Shown: positions 53,766 to 62,616 of the stretch, in pieces | How the letters are laid out: the number at the start of each line of letters is the position of its first letter | Position numbering within the stretch: the first letter of the stretch is position 1 | Source: Pyxidicoccus sp. MSG2 | GTDB taxonomy: Bacteria > Myxococcota > Myxococcia > Myxococcales > Myxococcaceae | Direction of reading: 5' to 3' | Assembly (NCBI RefSeq): GCF_026626705.1 | Contig: NZ_JAPNKC010000001.1 | Location: 1,116,001-1,180,000 of the forward strand | DNA length: 64,000 nt | The notes under the pieces: generated by a model | Databases searched by the model: none | The model's input: the letters and a program-made list of their open reading frames with translations, nothing else | Told to the model about the DNA's origin: nothing | Program-made: the position numbers and the translations under genes

Positions 53766-53986
53766 GCCGGCGGGGGACGTGAAGGAAGTCCCGGGTGGAC
53801 GGGCCTGCGTGGCCGCCCGCCCGGGAAGCGTCCACCTCCTGGCTCGCGCCGAAGGAAAGGCTCGCCTCGACGCGCGGCCCTCGTTAGGAGCGAGGCGCCG
53901 CACCGAGCCAGGGTCGCGGTACCGAAGGCGCACGAGCGAGGCCTCTCTGGCCAGGGCCCACCGGCCTCGGATTCCCGGCATGGACG

Positions 53987-55474
53987 ATGTCGAGCATCGA
54001 GTACGACGTGGTGGTGGTGGGCGCGGGCTTCGGCGGGCTCGCCACGGCGCTGGAGTTGACGCGGCGGGGCGCTCGCGTGGCGCTGTGCGAGACGCTGAAC
54101 TACCCCGGCGGCTGCGCCAGCACCTTCCGGCGGGAAGGCCATGCGTTCGAGGCCGGAGCCACGCTCTTCTCCGGCTTCGAGCCGCACCAACTCTTCGGCC
54201 GGTGGATTCGCGAGCACGGCATGGCCGTGACGGTGGACTGGTTGGATCCGGTGGTGGAATTGCGCACGCCGGAGCTGCGGCTGCCGGTGCATCGGGACAA
54301 GGCACGGTTCATCGAGTCGCTCTGCGCCCTGCCCGGTGCGCCCGTCTCGGGCATCCGCCGGCTGTTCGCGTTGCAGGGCCAGGTGGCCGAGGCACTGTGG
54401 CCGCTGTTCGATGACCCGGGCCTGCTGCCGCCGCTGGACGTGAAGGCGCTGCTGCGCCACTCGGGGCGCGCACTCCGGTACGCGACACTGCTGCGGTGGA
54501 TGGGCCGGCCGCTGGGCGCGGTGCTGGAGACGCTGGGGCTCGCGGGCTTCACGCCGCTGCGCACGTACCTGGATGCGCTCTGTCAAATCACGGTGCAGTG
54601 CAGCGCGGCCGAGGCGGAGGCGCCCTTCGCCCTGGCGGCCATGGACTACTACTGGCGGGGCACGGGCCATGTGCGCGGCGGCATCGGCAAGCTGGCGGAG
54701 GCGATGGCGAAGGCGGTGGAGGCGCGCGGCGGCACGGTGCTGCTAGCCAACCGGGTGAAGTCCATCACCCGGGTGCCCGGAGGTTGGAGCGTGGCGTCGC
54801 GCAAGGGCGAGCTGCGGGCGCGGAACGTCGTGGCCAACCTGCTGCCGCGTGGTGTTCTCCGGTTGCTGGGCCTGCCGCCCGAGCAACTCCCCCGCCTGGG
54901 AGCCATGTCAGAGCGCATCAGCGAGGGCTGGGGCGCGGCGATGCTCTACCTGGTGGTGAAGGCGCCGGAGCACGAGCGCGGCAGCGCGCACCACCTGGAG
55001 TTGGTGCGGGACGCGAGCGCGCCGTTCATCGAGGGCAACCACCTGTTCATGTCCATCAGCGGAGCGGCGGACGAGGGCCGCGCGCCCGAGGGTCACCGCA
55101 CGGTGACGGTGTCCACCCACGTGCCGCTGAAGACGCTGGCGGGCCTGTCGGCGCAGGAGCAGGGACGCTATCTGAGCGGCATCCAGGAGCACATGCTCGC
55201 GGGGCTGGAGCAACTGGCGCCCGAGTGGATGGCCGGACTCACGCACACGATGACGGCGTCACCGCGCACGTATCAGCGCTTCACGCAGCGCGAGGGCGGC
55301 GCGGTGGGCGGCGTGCCCCGACGCGCGGGGTTCGCGAACTACCGGAACCTGGGCCCCATGCAGGTCATGGACGGGCTGTGGCTCGTCGGGGACTCGGTGT
55401 TTCCCGGACAGAGCACGCTGGCCACGGCGGTGGGCGGCGTGCGCACCGCCGCGAGCATCGCCTCGCGAGGCTGA
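53987..55474 (+). CDS. FAD-dependent oxidoreductase, phytoene desaturase/CrtI-like
   Basis: 495 residues. The dinucleotide motif DVVVVGAGFGGLATALELTR is followed by the CrtI/retinol-saturase-type NYPGGCASTFRREGHAFEAG. The C-terminal FAD motif reads GLWLVGDSVFPGQSTLATAVGGVRTA. These are features of carotenoid desaturases, isomerases and related saturases. No other carotenoid genes are adjacent, so the substrate is open. The ATG at 53987 starts the conserved region. A perfect 22-bp palindrome begins directly after the stop codon. Confidence 0.87.
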   Translation: MSSIEYDVVVVGAGFGGLATALELTRRGARVALCETLNYPGGCASTFRREGHAFEAGATLFSGFEPHQLFGRWIREHGMAVTVDWLDPVVELRTPELRLPVHRDKARFIESLCALPGAPVSGIRRLFALQGQVAEALWPLFDDPGLLPPLDVKALLRHSGRALRYATLLRWMGRPLGAVLETLGLAGFTPLRTYLDALCQITVQCSAAEAEAPFALAAMDYYWRGTGHVRGGIGKLAEAMAKAVEARGGTVLLANRVKSITRVPGGWSVASRKGELRARNVVANLLPRGVLRLLGLPPEQLPRLGAMSERISEGWGAAMLYLVVKAPEHERGSAHHLELVRDASAPFIEGNHLFMSISGAADEGRAPEGHRTVTVSTHVPLKTLAGLSAQEQGRYLSGIQEHMLAGLEQLAPEWMAGLTHTMTASPRTYQRFTQREGGAVGGVPRRAGFANYRNLGPMQVMDGLWLVGDSVFPGQSTLATAVGGVRTAASIASRG

Positions 55475-55496
55475 GCGGAAGGAACGTTCCTTCCGC
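55475..55496. repeat. Perfect 22-bp palindrome between convergent genes
   Basis: Each 11-base half (GCGGAAGGAAC and GTTCCTTCCGC) is the exact reverse complement of the other, starting at the base after the TGA of the FAD oxidoreductase gene. No T tract follows on either strand. It could be a two-way transcription end or a protein-binding site. Confidence 0.85.
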
Positions 55497-55536
55497 GGGA
55501 CGGACGCCCGCCCCGGGGAGCGTGGCCCGTCCTGAC

Positions 55537-57798
55537 TCAGGCCCCTCGCGCCTCGACGGAGCCATCCAGCGTGGGCGGCTCGTTGCGCGCCGAGGACGCC
55601 AGCTCCGCGAGGATGCGCACCGCCTCGCGCGCCGCCGACTCGGGCCGCACGCTCGTATCGGAGATGCCGGCAATCAGTCGCGTGATGTCGTGGTCCACCC
55701 TGCCCTGCCGGCCCCACGCCCGCGCCGACGGCGCACTCAGGTACGCGGAGAAGGCATGGTGCCCGGAGCCCGGCCGCTCACCGATGACGTGCACCAGCGC
55801 CCGCGGCGCCGACTTCTCCGAGTCACCGAACAGCAGCTCCCCCACCTGGTAGCCCGCGCGCACGCGGCCGTACTTCACCACCAGGTGCTCGGGCGCCACG
55901 TGCCAGCCCGCCGCCGCCAGCTCGCGCCGCAGCTCGGCCAGGAACGGCTTCAGGTGCCCTTCATCCATCAGCGAGCGAGCATCCAGTCCATCCGAGATGA
56001 CTATCTGCGCGTCCCACTGCCCGGCATGCCGCAGCCGCAGCATCCGCACCGCCAGCTCGGATGCCGAATCCAACCGCTCGCCCGAAGGCGGATGCAGGAT
56101 GTAGTCGCGCCGGTCCTCCGAGCACGTCCGCAGGGGCACCGCGTCGACAAGCTGCGCCACCATCGCCTCGGACAGCTCCGACCAGAGGCCCGCCTTCGCG
56201 TCCTCGTACAGCGCGCGCAGCTCCCGCTCCAGCGACGGCTCCAGCTCGTACGTCAGCGCCCCGTGCCCCACCGCCAGCGGCACGCTGCGCTCACGCACCG
56301 CCGCCATCTCCCGCTTCGCTTCCGTGAGTACCTCCGCGTCCGGGCGCGAGTCCCCCTTGCGCCGCCGGTACTGGAGGTACACCCACGCCGGGTCACCGAA
56401 ATGCTCCGTGGGGCGCCCCTGCGCGTCGATGACGCCGAGCTCCTGGAAGAAGGCCCACATCCGGTCATCCGCCTTGAGGCCGAACTTCTCCCGCAGCCGG
56501 ACGTGGTCCTGGAACGCCGTCGTCAGGTAGCTGAGCATCGGGTCGTTCCGCGTGGGCAGCGCCATGAGGTAGCCGGGGCCCGCCGGGGCCACCTGCTCCA
56601 GGCACCAGCCCAGGTCATCCAGCGTCACGTCCATGTGCAGCGTGGAGCACACGTCCAGGCCAATCATCAGCCCGTGCAGCTTGCCCATGACGATGTCTTC
56701 CAGGCAGCAGCGCACGAGCTGCTCGCGGGTGCGGAACACCTCTGGCCCGATGAAGCCCGCCACGTCATTCACGTGCACCCACGGCTCCTGCGCCCGCCCC
56801 ACCCCGAGCTGCGCCATCGCCACGCGCGCCTTCAGCGCCCGCGCGAAGCCGTACTTGCGCGACTCGTGGATGAGCATGTCGCAGCCGTGGTGGTGCCCGT
56901 TCGTCGCGTCCGCGCCCTGTCCCGTCTCGAAGTAGAGGCCGAACTTCCCGGTGCGACTCGCCGCGTGCCGCACCATCTTCTCGATGGTGACGTCGAAGGT
57001 GCGGTTGGCGGACTCGTTGCCCGCGAGGCTCTGGAACCAGATGCCGGTGGTGCCCGGCTGCCGTGCCTCCACCTGCGCCTGCACGTCGATGTGCGAGAGC
57101 ACGCAGTGGGGCATCACCTCCGCCAGCCCGAAGGTGACGAGGATGTCGTGCAGCGCCGCCTCCACCGCCGCCACGGACGCGGGCACCGAGGACACCGGGT
57201 TGGTGCCCAGCACCACGTCGCCCACCGCGAAGGACCAGCCGTTGAAGACCTGCCAGCGGATGTCGTCCGGGTGGTCCGTGGGCGAGTTGGGCTGGAGGCG
57301 CGCCCCCAGGTAGCCCTTCGCGCCCAGCTTGCTGCCGGGCAGCGGGTGGTAGATGCGCGCGCCCACCGCCGTCAGCTCCGCGTCGCTCATCAGCTTCACG
57401 ACACAGGCGATGACGTCACTGCCCAGCCCGCCGAGGATGGCGTGCACCTCCGCCTCGGGCGCGGTGAGCAGGAAGTGCTTCAGTTGCCCCAGCGTCCACT
57501 CGGAGAGGCGGGGCAGCAGCTCCCCGTCCAGTCCCTCCAGCATGAAGGCATGCAGCCGGTCCTCGAAGGGAGGATGCGAGTGGATGGCGCCCAGCTTCGT
57601 GCGCGACAGCAGCGCACGGGCATTCGCGCGGGACGTCTCGTCCGCGGCGGAGATGCCCAGGGCCGCGTCGCCCTCCTTGAACGCGTTGGCCGCGCCAAGA
57701 AGCTGCTGGTAGAGGCGCGAATCGAAGGAACCCAGAACCCGGTGGATGTAGCCGAAGACATCCTCGCCGGTGAGGACGTCGCGGAGGCTCACGCTCAT
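55537..57798 (-). CDS. eutBC: Ethanolamine ammonia-lyase, fused EutB-EutC
   Basis: Adenosylcobalamin-dependent conversion of ethanolamine to acetaldehyde and ammonia. The 753-residue protein combines what is normally two subunits: EutB-like residues 1 to about 455 (VFGYIHRVLGSFDSRLYQQL, GISAADETSRANARALLSRT, HIDVQAQVEARQPGTTGIWF) and EutC-like residues about 490-735 (AQIVISDGLDARSLMDEG, then VHVIGERPGSGHHAFSAYL). The sum equals separate EutB plus EutC. The ATG at 57798 matches the expected EutB length, but no ribosome site is evident; GTG starts upstream are possible. There are no microcompartment or EutA reactivase genes nearby. Confidence 0.92.
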   Translation of the reverse strand: MSVSLRDVLTGEDVFGYIHRVLGSFDSRLYQQLLGAANAFKEGDAALGISAADETSRANARALLSRTKLGAIHSHPPFEDRLHAFMLEGLDGELLPRLSEWTLGQLKHFLLTAPEAEVHAILGGLGSDVIACVVKLMSDAELTAVGARIYHPLPGSKLGAKGYLGARLQPNSPTDHPDDIRWQVFNGWSFAVGDVVLGTNPVSSVPASVAAVEAALHDILVTFGLAEVMPHCVLSHIDVQAQVEARQPGTTGIWFQSLAGNESANRTFDVTIEKMVRHAASRTGKFGLYFETGQGADATNGHHHGCDMLIHESRKYGFARALKARVAMAQLGVGRAQEPWVHVNDVAGFIGPEVFRTREQLVRCCLEDIVMGKLHGLMIGLDVCSTLHMDVTLDDLGWCLEQVAPAGPGYLMALPTRNDPMLSYLTTAFQDHVRLREKFGLKADDRMWAFFQELGVIDAQGRPTEHFGDPAWVYLQYRRRKGDSRPDAEVLTEAKREMAAVRERSVPLAVGHGALTYELEPSLERELRALYEDAKAGLWSELSEAMVAQLVDAVPLRTCSEDRRDYILHPPSGERLDSASELAVRMLRLRHAGQWDAQIVISDGLDARSLMDEGHLKPFLAELRRELAAAGWHVAPEHLVVKYGRVRAGYQVGELLFGDSEKSAPRALVHVIGERPGSGHHAFSAYLSAPSARAWGRQGRVDHDITRLIAGISDTSVRPESAAREAVRILAELASSARNEPPTLDGSVEARGA

Positions 57799-57922
57799 GG
57801 CGCGGGACAATGTATCCGCCGGGCCAATCGGGAAGCCATCCACGTGTGTTGCTGTCACCTGAATGACGCCCGCCCGCTCCGTCACTCCTGGAGCAGGTTC
57901 GTTGCTGTCCCAAGCGCCCGGG

Positions 57923-59080
57923 TTACTCGTCGAGCAGCCCGGACCAGAAGCCCACCAGCCTCCACACGTCTCCCACCCCTGCCTGCCGGTCCACCTCCGC
58001 GTGGGAGATGAGGGGCGTGGCCAGGGCATGCACTTCGGTGTGGGGCCGCAGCGCCTTCGCGAGCAGCGAGGCCTCCATGGCGGGAATCACCGTGTCCCCT
58101 TCCCCGTGCAGCAGGTAGACGGGCGTGGACGGCGGCGGCGAGCGCTCGGGTGACAGGGCCGGGTCCGCGGCGAAGGCCTTCACGAACGGCAGGAGCAGCG
58201 GCCCCAGCGCCGCCACGTTCCGCGTGTTGACGTGCTTCATCAGCGTGGAGGCCGGCTCGGGCATTTCCGCCTGGAGCGTCCGCGCCCGGGCGAAGGTCTG
58301 CTCCGCCAGGGCCTTGTCGGTGAGCGTCAGGTGCGAGGCGCGCAGGAAGGTACGGATGCCCGTGCGCAGCGGCTCCACCTGCTCGGGCGGCACCAGCCGG
58401 TCCGCCACGTTGAGCAGGATGACCACCACGCCGTAGTCGTGCGGCGCCAGCTTGCTGCCGTCCGGGAGCACACCGGTACACAGGAAGGCCAGCACGCGCG
58501 AGAGGTCCCCGTGCCCGCCGAACGAGAGCGTCGCGGCCACCTTCCCCTTCAACGCCGGCCGCCCCGAGGCCACCACGGACAGCCCGCCGGAGAAGCTGAT
58601 GCCGAACAGGTCCACCTTGCCGTCCGGCGCCAGGTCCTTCTGGGACGCGGCCCACGCGGCGGCGTCCTCGATGATGTCCGGCAGGCGCGGGGTGATTTCG
58701 TAGCGCAGCAGGTCCGGGGGCTCGGGGGTGAGCACCGCCTGCCCGCCCGTGGCCAGGTCTCCTGCCAGCTTCACCAGGCGCGGCTCGTCGATGCCATCCG
58801 CGTGGACGCCCGAGGTGAGCACCACCGTGCGCTCCACCCGACCCTCCAGGGGACGGTACAGCCGGGCGCGCACCGGGCCGTGGCGCGTGGGCACGCGTAG
58901 GTCGCTCACGTCGAAGGGCACCGTGCGCCAGCGCGCGAGCGCCTCGGCCGCAGCGCCCTGCATCCCCGCGGCGCGCAGCACGAAGGACAGTCCGCGCAGC
59001 CGGTCCGGCCCCGCCCACAGCGCCAGGGCCAGCAGCGCCGCCAGCGACGCGGCCAGCACCCTGCGGCCGGGGCGATTCAC
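57923..59080 (-). CDS. Alpha/beta-hydrolase-like membrane-anchored or exported protein
   Basis: 385 residues from GTG 59080, whose codon overlaps the kinase stop (GTGA). The frame is open to 59107, but this start gives a basic residue cluster followed by a hydrophobic segment (VLAASLAALLALALWAG). A nucleophile-elbow-like FGISFSGGLSV (near 165), HGEGDTVIP as an acid loop and LISHAEV with a candidate His suggest an alpha/beta hydrolase. The substrate is unknown. It sits 124 bases upstream of eutBC, same strand, and could release ethanolamine from a lipid or ester; that is speculation. Confidence 0.78.
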   Translation of the reverse strand: MNRPGRRVLAASLAALLALALWAGPDRLRGLSFVLRAAGMQGAAAEALARWRTVPFDVSDLRVPTRHGPVRARLYRPLEGRVERTVVLTSGVHADGIDEPRLVKLAGDLATGGQAVLTPEPPDLLRYEITPRLPDIIEDAAAWAASQKDLAPDGKVDLFGISFSGGLSVVASGRPALKGKVAATLSFGGHGDLSRVLAFLCTGVLPDGSKLAPHDYGVVVILLNVADRLVPPEQVEPLRTGIRTFLRASHLTLTDKALAEQTFARARTLQAEMPEPASTLMKHVNTRNVAALGPLLLPFVKAFAADPALSPERSPPPSTPVYLLHGEGDTVIPAMEASLLAKALRPHTEVHALATPLISHAEVDRQAGVGDVWRLVGFWSGLLDE

Positions 59081-60975
59081 TGGAGCAGGTGCTCGACGAA
59101 CGTGCACAGGCCCTCGCGCTCGAAGGGCTTCTCCAGCAGCCCGCGGGAGTGGCGGCCCACGAACTCGCGGGCCTGCGGAGTGAAGGCGCCGCCCGTCATC
59201 AGCCCGGTGCGCAGCACCAGGTCCGGCGCCATCCGCTCCAGCTCCACCACGAAGTCCATTCCGCTCATGCCCGGCATCATCAAGTCACAGAGGATGGCAT
59301 CGAACCGCTCGCCTTCCGAGAGCAACTGGAGCGCCTCGCGCGCGCCCTGCACGGCGCGGACCTCGTACACGTCGCGCACCAACCGGCTCACCGAGCTGCC
59401 CACGGAGGGCTCGTCGTCGATGAGCAGCAGTCGCCGGCGGGGCATCACCGGGCGCGGCGCTCGCGGCCTCACGCTCGTGCTCGCGACCGGGGCCGCCGCG
59501 TCCGAGACGGTGGCGGGCAGCACCACGCGGAAGGAGCTGCCCCGGCCCGGCGTGCTGGAGACGTCGATGCGCCCGCCCATGGCCTGCACGAGGGTGAGGC
59601 AGATGGACAGGCCCAGCCCGGTGCCCTCGCCCACGGCCTTGGTGGTGAAGAAGGGGTCGAAGATGCGGCGCTGCACCTCCGGCGGCATGCCGTGCCCGTT
59701 GTCCGCCACCTCCAGCTCCACCTGGCCGGGGCGGCCGGCGCGCAGGGACACGCGCACCTCGTTCTCGTCCGCGGGCCGCTCCGGCAGCGCCTGCAGCGCA
59801 TTCACCAGCAGGTTGACGACGACCTGGCTCAGCCGCACGTCGTTGCCATGGACGCGCGGCACGGGCTGCAGCGTGCACACCAGCCGGGCGCGGTGCGACA
59901 GCTCGTTGCGCACCAGCCGGAGCGCGCCGTCCACCACGCGCGACACGTCCACGGGCGAGAGGCGGTCCTCGTCCGCGCGAGCGAAGGTGCGCAGGTCGCG
60001 GACGATGGCGCCCACCCTCGCCGCGCCCACCTCCGCCTCCTCCACCACCTCGCGCAGCTCCGGGAGCGCTTCCGGGGACAGCGCGGCCTGGGCCAGGCGC
60101 TCCTTCAGGAAGGAGAGGTTGGAGCAGACGAAGGCCAGCGGGTTGTTGATTTCGTGCGCGACGCCCGCGGCCAGCGTGCCCACGGAGGCCATGCGCTCGG
60201 CGACCATGAGCTGCGACTCCAGCCGCTTGCGGTCCGTGACGTCTCGGATGACGGCGACGAGGAAGCCCTCGCCGTCCGTGCCGGTGAAGGCGGCCTTCTT
60301 CGTCACGAGGGTGTGCGTGCGGCCCTCGCGGTCGGTGAAGGCCTCCTCGTTCTCGTCGGTGCGGCCGGAGCGGAAGACCTGCTCGTCCTTGCGCCAGAAG
60401 ACGTCCGCCTCGTGCGCGGGGACGAAGTCATAGTCCGAGCGGCCCAGCAGCTCCTCCGCGCTGTGGCCCATGAACTGGCAGAACGCGTTGTTGACGGCCA
60501 CCCACCGGTGCTGCCGGTCCTTGACGAAGAGCGGGTCCGGCACGCCGTCGAGCGCGCTGCGCAGGAAGTCCGCGGCGCGGCGCGTGGACTGGATTTCGAC
60601 GTTCGCCCGCTCCGCCTGCATGCGGCGCTGCAGCGACACCAGCCGTGCGCCCCAGTGCGTGCCCGGCGGGGCCACACACTCGTCGGCTCCGGCCCGGGCC
60701 AGCGCCTCGGACTCCGCGGGAGCCCGGGGCGTCAGCACCACGAACTGCGTGCGTGAGGCCACGCGGGACTCATCCAACCGCTGACACCAGGCGGCAACCT
60801 CTTCCAGCGGGCCGCCGTCGTCCCAGGCCACCAGCAGCCCTTCCGTCATGGAACCGGGGGCCGGGGCCTCGGACACGCGCAGCACGTGGCAGGCGCGGCC
60901 CACGTCGGACTCGCGCAGCCCTCGCTCGATTTCCTCCGCCACCGCGGAGGGCACCGCTACCAGCGTCGCGTGCAA
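59077..60975 (-). CDS. PAS sensor histidine kinase with C-terminal receiver domain
   Basis: 632 residues from TTG 60975, with GGGGAG about 8 bases upstream. The N-terminal 150 residues resemble a receiver-like fold without clear phospho-Asp. A PAS domain follows (SALDGVPDPLFVKDRQHRWV, GHSAEELLGRSDYDF), then HisKA with GVAHEINNPLAFV. The HATPase_c domain has NLLVNALQALP, DNGHGMP and GEGTGLGLSICLTLV. A C-terminal receiver has LLIDDEPSVG and a phospho-Asp in DAILCDLMMPGMSGMDF. There are no membrane helices, so it is cytoplasmic. It overlaps the downstream hydrolase start by 4 bases. Confidence 0.93.
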   Translation of the reverse strand: MHATLVAVPSAVAEEIERGLRESDVGRACHVLRVSEAPAPGSMTEGLLVAWDDGGPLEEVAAWCQRLDESRVASRTQFVVLTPRAPAESEALARAGADECVAPPGTHWGARLVSLQRRMQAERANVEIQSTRRAADFLRSALDGVPDPLFVKDRQHRWVAVNNAFCQFMGHSAEELLGRSDYDFVPAHEADVFWRKDEQVFRSGRTDENEEAFTDREGRTHTLVTKKAAFTGTDGEGFLVAVIRDVTDRKRLESQLMVAERMASVGTLAAGVAHEINNPLAFVCSNLSFLKERLAQAALSPEALPELREVVEEAEVGAARVGAIVRDLRTFARADEDRLSPVDVSRVVDGALRLVRNELSHRARLVCTLQPVPRVHGNDVRLSQVVVNLLVNALQALPERPADENEVRVSLRAGRPGQVELEVADNGHGMPPEVQRRIFDPFFTTKAVGEGTGLGLSICLTLVQAMGGRIDVSSTPGRGSSFRVVLPATVSDAAAPVASTSVRPRAPRPVMPRRRLLLIDDEPSVGSSVSRLVRDVYEVRAVQGAREALQLLSEGERFDAILCDLMMPGMSGMDFVVELERMAPDLVLRTGLMTGGAFTPQAREFVGRHSRGLLEKPFEREGLCTFVEHLLQ

Positions 60976-61065
60976 TCCTGTCGCTCCCCGGCCCCGAACA
61001 GGGCCTGTGTCCGGTATGCAAGTTCCGGGGCCACCCGCTGATTGCAGCGCTCCGGGAAAAAACAA

Positions 61066-62058
61066 TCAACGTCGCCGGGACACCGCCACTCCCTTGCCCC
61101 CTGGACGGGTGGCCCCACGGACCCTCCGGGTCGCCGTTGCCACCACGCGAGGGCCCACGCCGCAGGCAGGCAGGAGGGCACAGCGGGCGCAGTTCTCCGG
61201 CACCGGCTGGGCGGGACACGCGCCGCTCATGCCGTAGTGGCACAGGGCGAAGTCGTAGCGGACGGGGTCCTCGGCATCGAGGGCGCGCAGGGACGCGGTG
61301 ACTTCCTCCGCGGTGCGCCACGTGAGGTCCTTGCGCCGGGTAAGGCCCAGGTGCTGGGAGATGCGGCCGATGTGGGTGTCCAGCGGGATGAGGAGCGTGG
61401 CGGGCGGCACGCGCTTCCAGATGCCGAAGTCCACCGCGTCCGGGCCGCGCACCATCCACCGGAGGAAGAGGTTGAGCCGCTTGGCGGCGCCCGCGCCCAG
61501 GGGCGAGGGCAGCAGGTGGTGCAGGCCGCGCTCCGGCCCCAGGGCGGCGCGCAGGCCCTCCATGGGGACCTGGCGCAGGCCGGTGGTGAAGGCGTCGAGC
61601 GCGCCGTGCAGCGTGCCGCGCGCTTCGAGGCCCTGGACGAAGAGGGCCTCCAGGCTGCCGTGCTCGCGCAGCACGCGGCCCATGCCGAGCAGCAGCACGG
61701 CGACGTCGGTGCCCACGTTGAAGCGGTAGACGAAGCCGGCGAGCAGCGCCTTCGCGCCGGGGACGTCGAGCGCGCGGACGAAGGCGGCTGGAGAAGACCC
61801 CATGCGCTGGAGGAGCGCGTCCACCTTGGGGCGGAACAGGTCCGCGCGTCCGTAGGCGAGCGCCGCGGCGAGCAGCGCGCTGACCTCGATGTCTCGCGGG
61901 TCGGTGTAGCGGTGGGGGAACTCCACCGGGTCGAAGCCGATGCGGGCGCGCGCATCCGTGGAGGCCAGGAAGGCTTCCAGCCTCGGGCGCAGGTGCTCGG
62001 CCGCCCGGGCGCTCAGCCCGCTACCGCTGCTCGTGCGCTTCGATGCGCGCGATGTCAC
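61066..62058 (-). CDS. TIGR02757/DUF2400 family protein, HhH-GPD-related
   Basis: 330 residues from GTG 62058 (GGGAG 8 bases upstream; TTG 62073 is an alternative). Sequence characteristic of the TIGR02757 family is visible (RYTDPRDIEVSALLAAALAY, RLNLFLRWMVRGPDAVDFGI). LLIPLDTHIGRISQHLGLTRR resembles the helix-hairpin-helix glycosylase region. The C-terminal Cys-x8-Cys-x2-Cys-x5-Cys group (ENCARCALLPAC) recalls the iron-sulfur loop of endonuclease III. A DNA-repair or nucleic-acid role is inferred from this; the family is uncharacterised. Confidence 0.88.
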   Translation of the reverse strand: MTSRASKRTSSGSGLSARAAEHLRPRLEAFLASTDARARIGFDPVEFPHRYTDPRDIEVSALLAAALAYGRADLFRPKVDALLQRMGSSPAAFVRALDVPGAKALLAGFVYRFNVGTDVAVLLLGMGRVLREHGSLEALFVQGLEARGTLHGALDAFTTGLRQVPMEGLRAALGPERGLHHLLPSPLGAGAAKRLNLFLRWMVRGPDAVDFGIWKRVPPATLLIPLDTHIGRISQHLGLTRRKDLTWRTAEEVTASLRALDAEDPVRYDFALCHYGMSGACPAQPVPENCARCALLPACGVGPRVVATATRRVRGATRPGGKGVAVSRRR

Positions 62059-62206
62059 GTCGGAGACTCCCAAATGCCACTGGAACGGCGGCCGGAGGGC
62101 CGGGCTTCCCGACTCTCGCCGGTGACTGGAACGAGGGCAATGCGGTGGTGCTCGCCGCGACCATCGAAAAGGCGGCCCGGCGAACTCGGGCGCGCCTCGG
62201 TCTATT

Positions 62207-62257
62207 CCTGTTTTTCATATATAACAGGTTTTGACACCAAGAGAGGGAGGTCGCCGC
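62207..62257 (+). promoter_or_regulatory. AT-rich predicted promoter region of the SitA-like cassette
   Basis: An unusually AT-rich patch for this window contains TATATAAC (62218-62225) as a -10-like element, inside an inverted repeat CCTGTT (62207-62212) and AACAGG (62223-62228). No good -35 is seen. GAGGGAGG lies 7-8 bases before the ATG at 62258. Confidence 0.45.
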
Positions 62258-62614
62258 ATGAAGGCGCGCTGGTCGTGGGTGTTGCTGCTCTCGCTCCTGA
62301 TCGGCTGCGGAGGGACGACGCGCGTCGTGCGACTGAATCCTGATGGCGGCGAGCCCATCATCCGTCCCCTACCCTCCCGTTCCACGCCCGTGGAAGTCAC
62401 AGCGGATGCGTTGAGCCAGGCCCTCGCAATGCTGGTGCTGGACGTGCCGCTCTCGGTGCGGCCAGCGCAGACAGGCCGGCTGTTGCTAGCCTCTACCTCC
62501 GAGGAGTGGGGACATGTCGACCACGGACTCCAGTCCTCGCTCCGAAAGGACTACGGCCGCTGGTGCGAGCAACACGAGGCTCGGGGCGACTGCCTGTCCC
62601 TGAACGGGGGCTGA
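62258..62614 (+). CDS. SitA-type polymorphic toxin lipoprotein lacking the toxin domain
   Basis: 118 residues. A type II signal peptide (KARWSWVLLLSLLIGC) gives a lipidated Cys. The mature part (TTRVVRLNPDGGEPIIR, then PVEVTADALSQALAMLVL, LLLAS, YGRWCEQHEARGDCLSL) matches from memory the N-terminal domain of the Sit lipoproteins that myxobacteria transfer between cells by TraAB outer-membrane exchange. Full SitA proteins continue past GDCLSL for several hundred residues into a variable toxin. Here a TGA follows three codons later, and an immunity-like gene starts 2 bases on. It is probably a deletion remnant, or a carrier-only lipoprotein. Confidence 0.72.
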   Translation: MKARWSWVLLLSLLIGCGGTTRVVRLNPDGGEPIIRPLPSRSTPVEVTADALSQALAMLVLDVPLSVRPAQTGRLLLASTSEEWGHVDHGLQSSLRKDYGRWCEQHEARGDCLSLNGG

Positions 62615-62616
62615 CC

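Noticed and set aside
53766-53986. Possible terminator with CCCGGG arms after the M43 protease gene.
   Set aside because: The stem is interrupted and long-looped, with no T tract; I could not support it over background GC pairing.
57799-57922. Possible cobalamin riboswitch before eutBC.
   Set aside because: The gap is 124 bases, shorter than a normal cobalamin aptamer, and I could not find a B12-box-like sequence.
62258-62614. Frameshift that would extend the SitA-like protein into the next gene's frame.
   Set aside because: The downstream frame from 62617 encodes a complete immunity-like protein with its own ATG and no toxin-like segment, so deletion fits better than frameshift.
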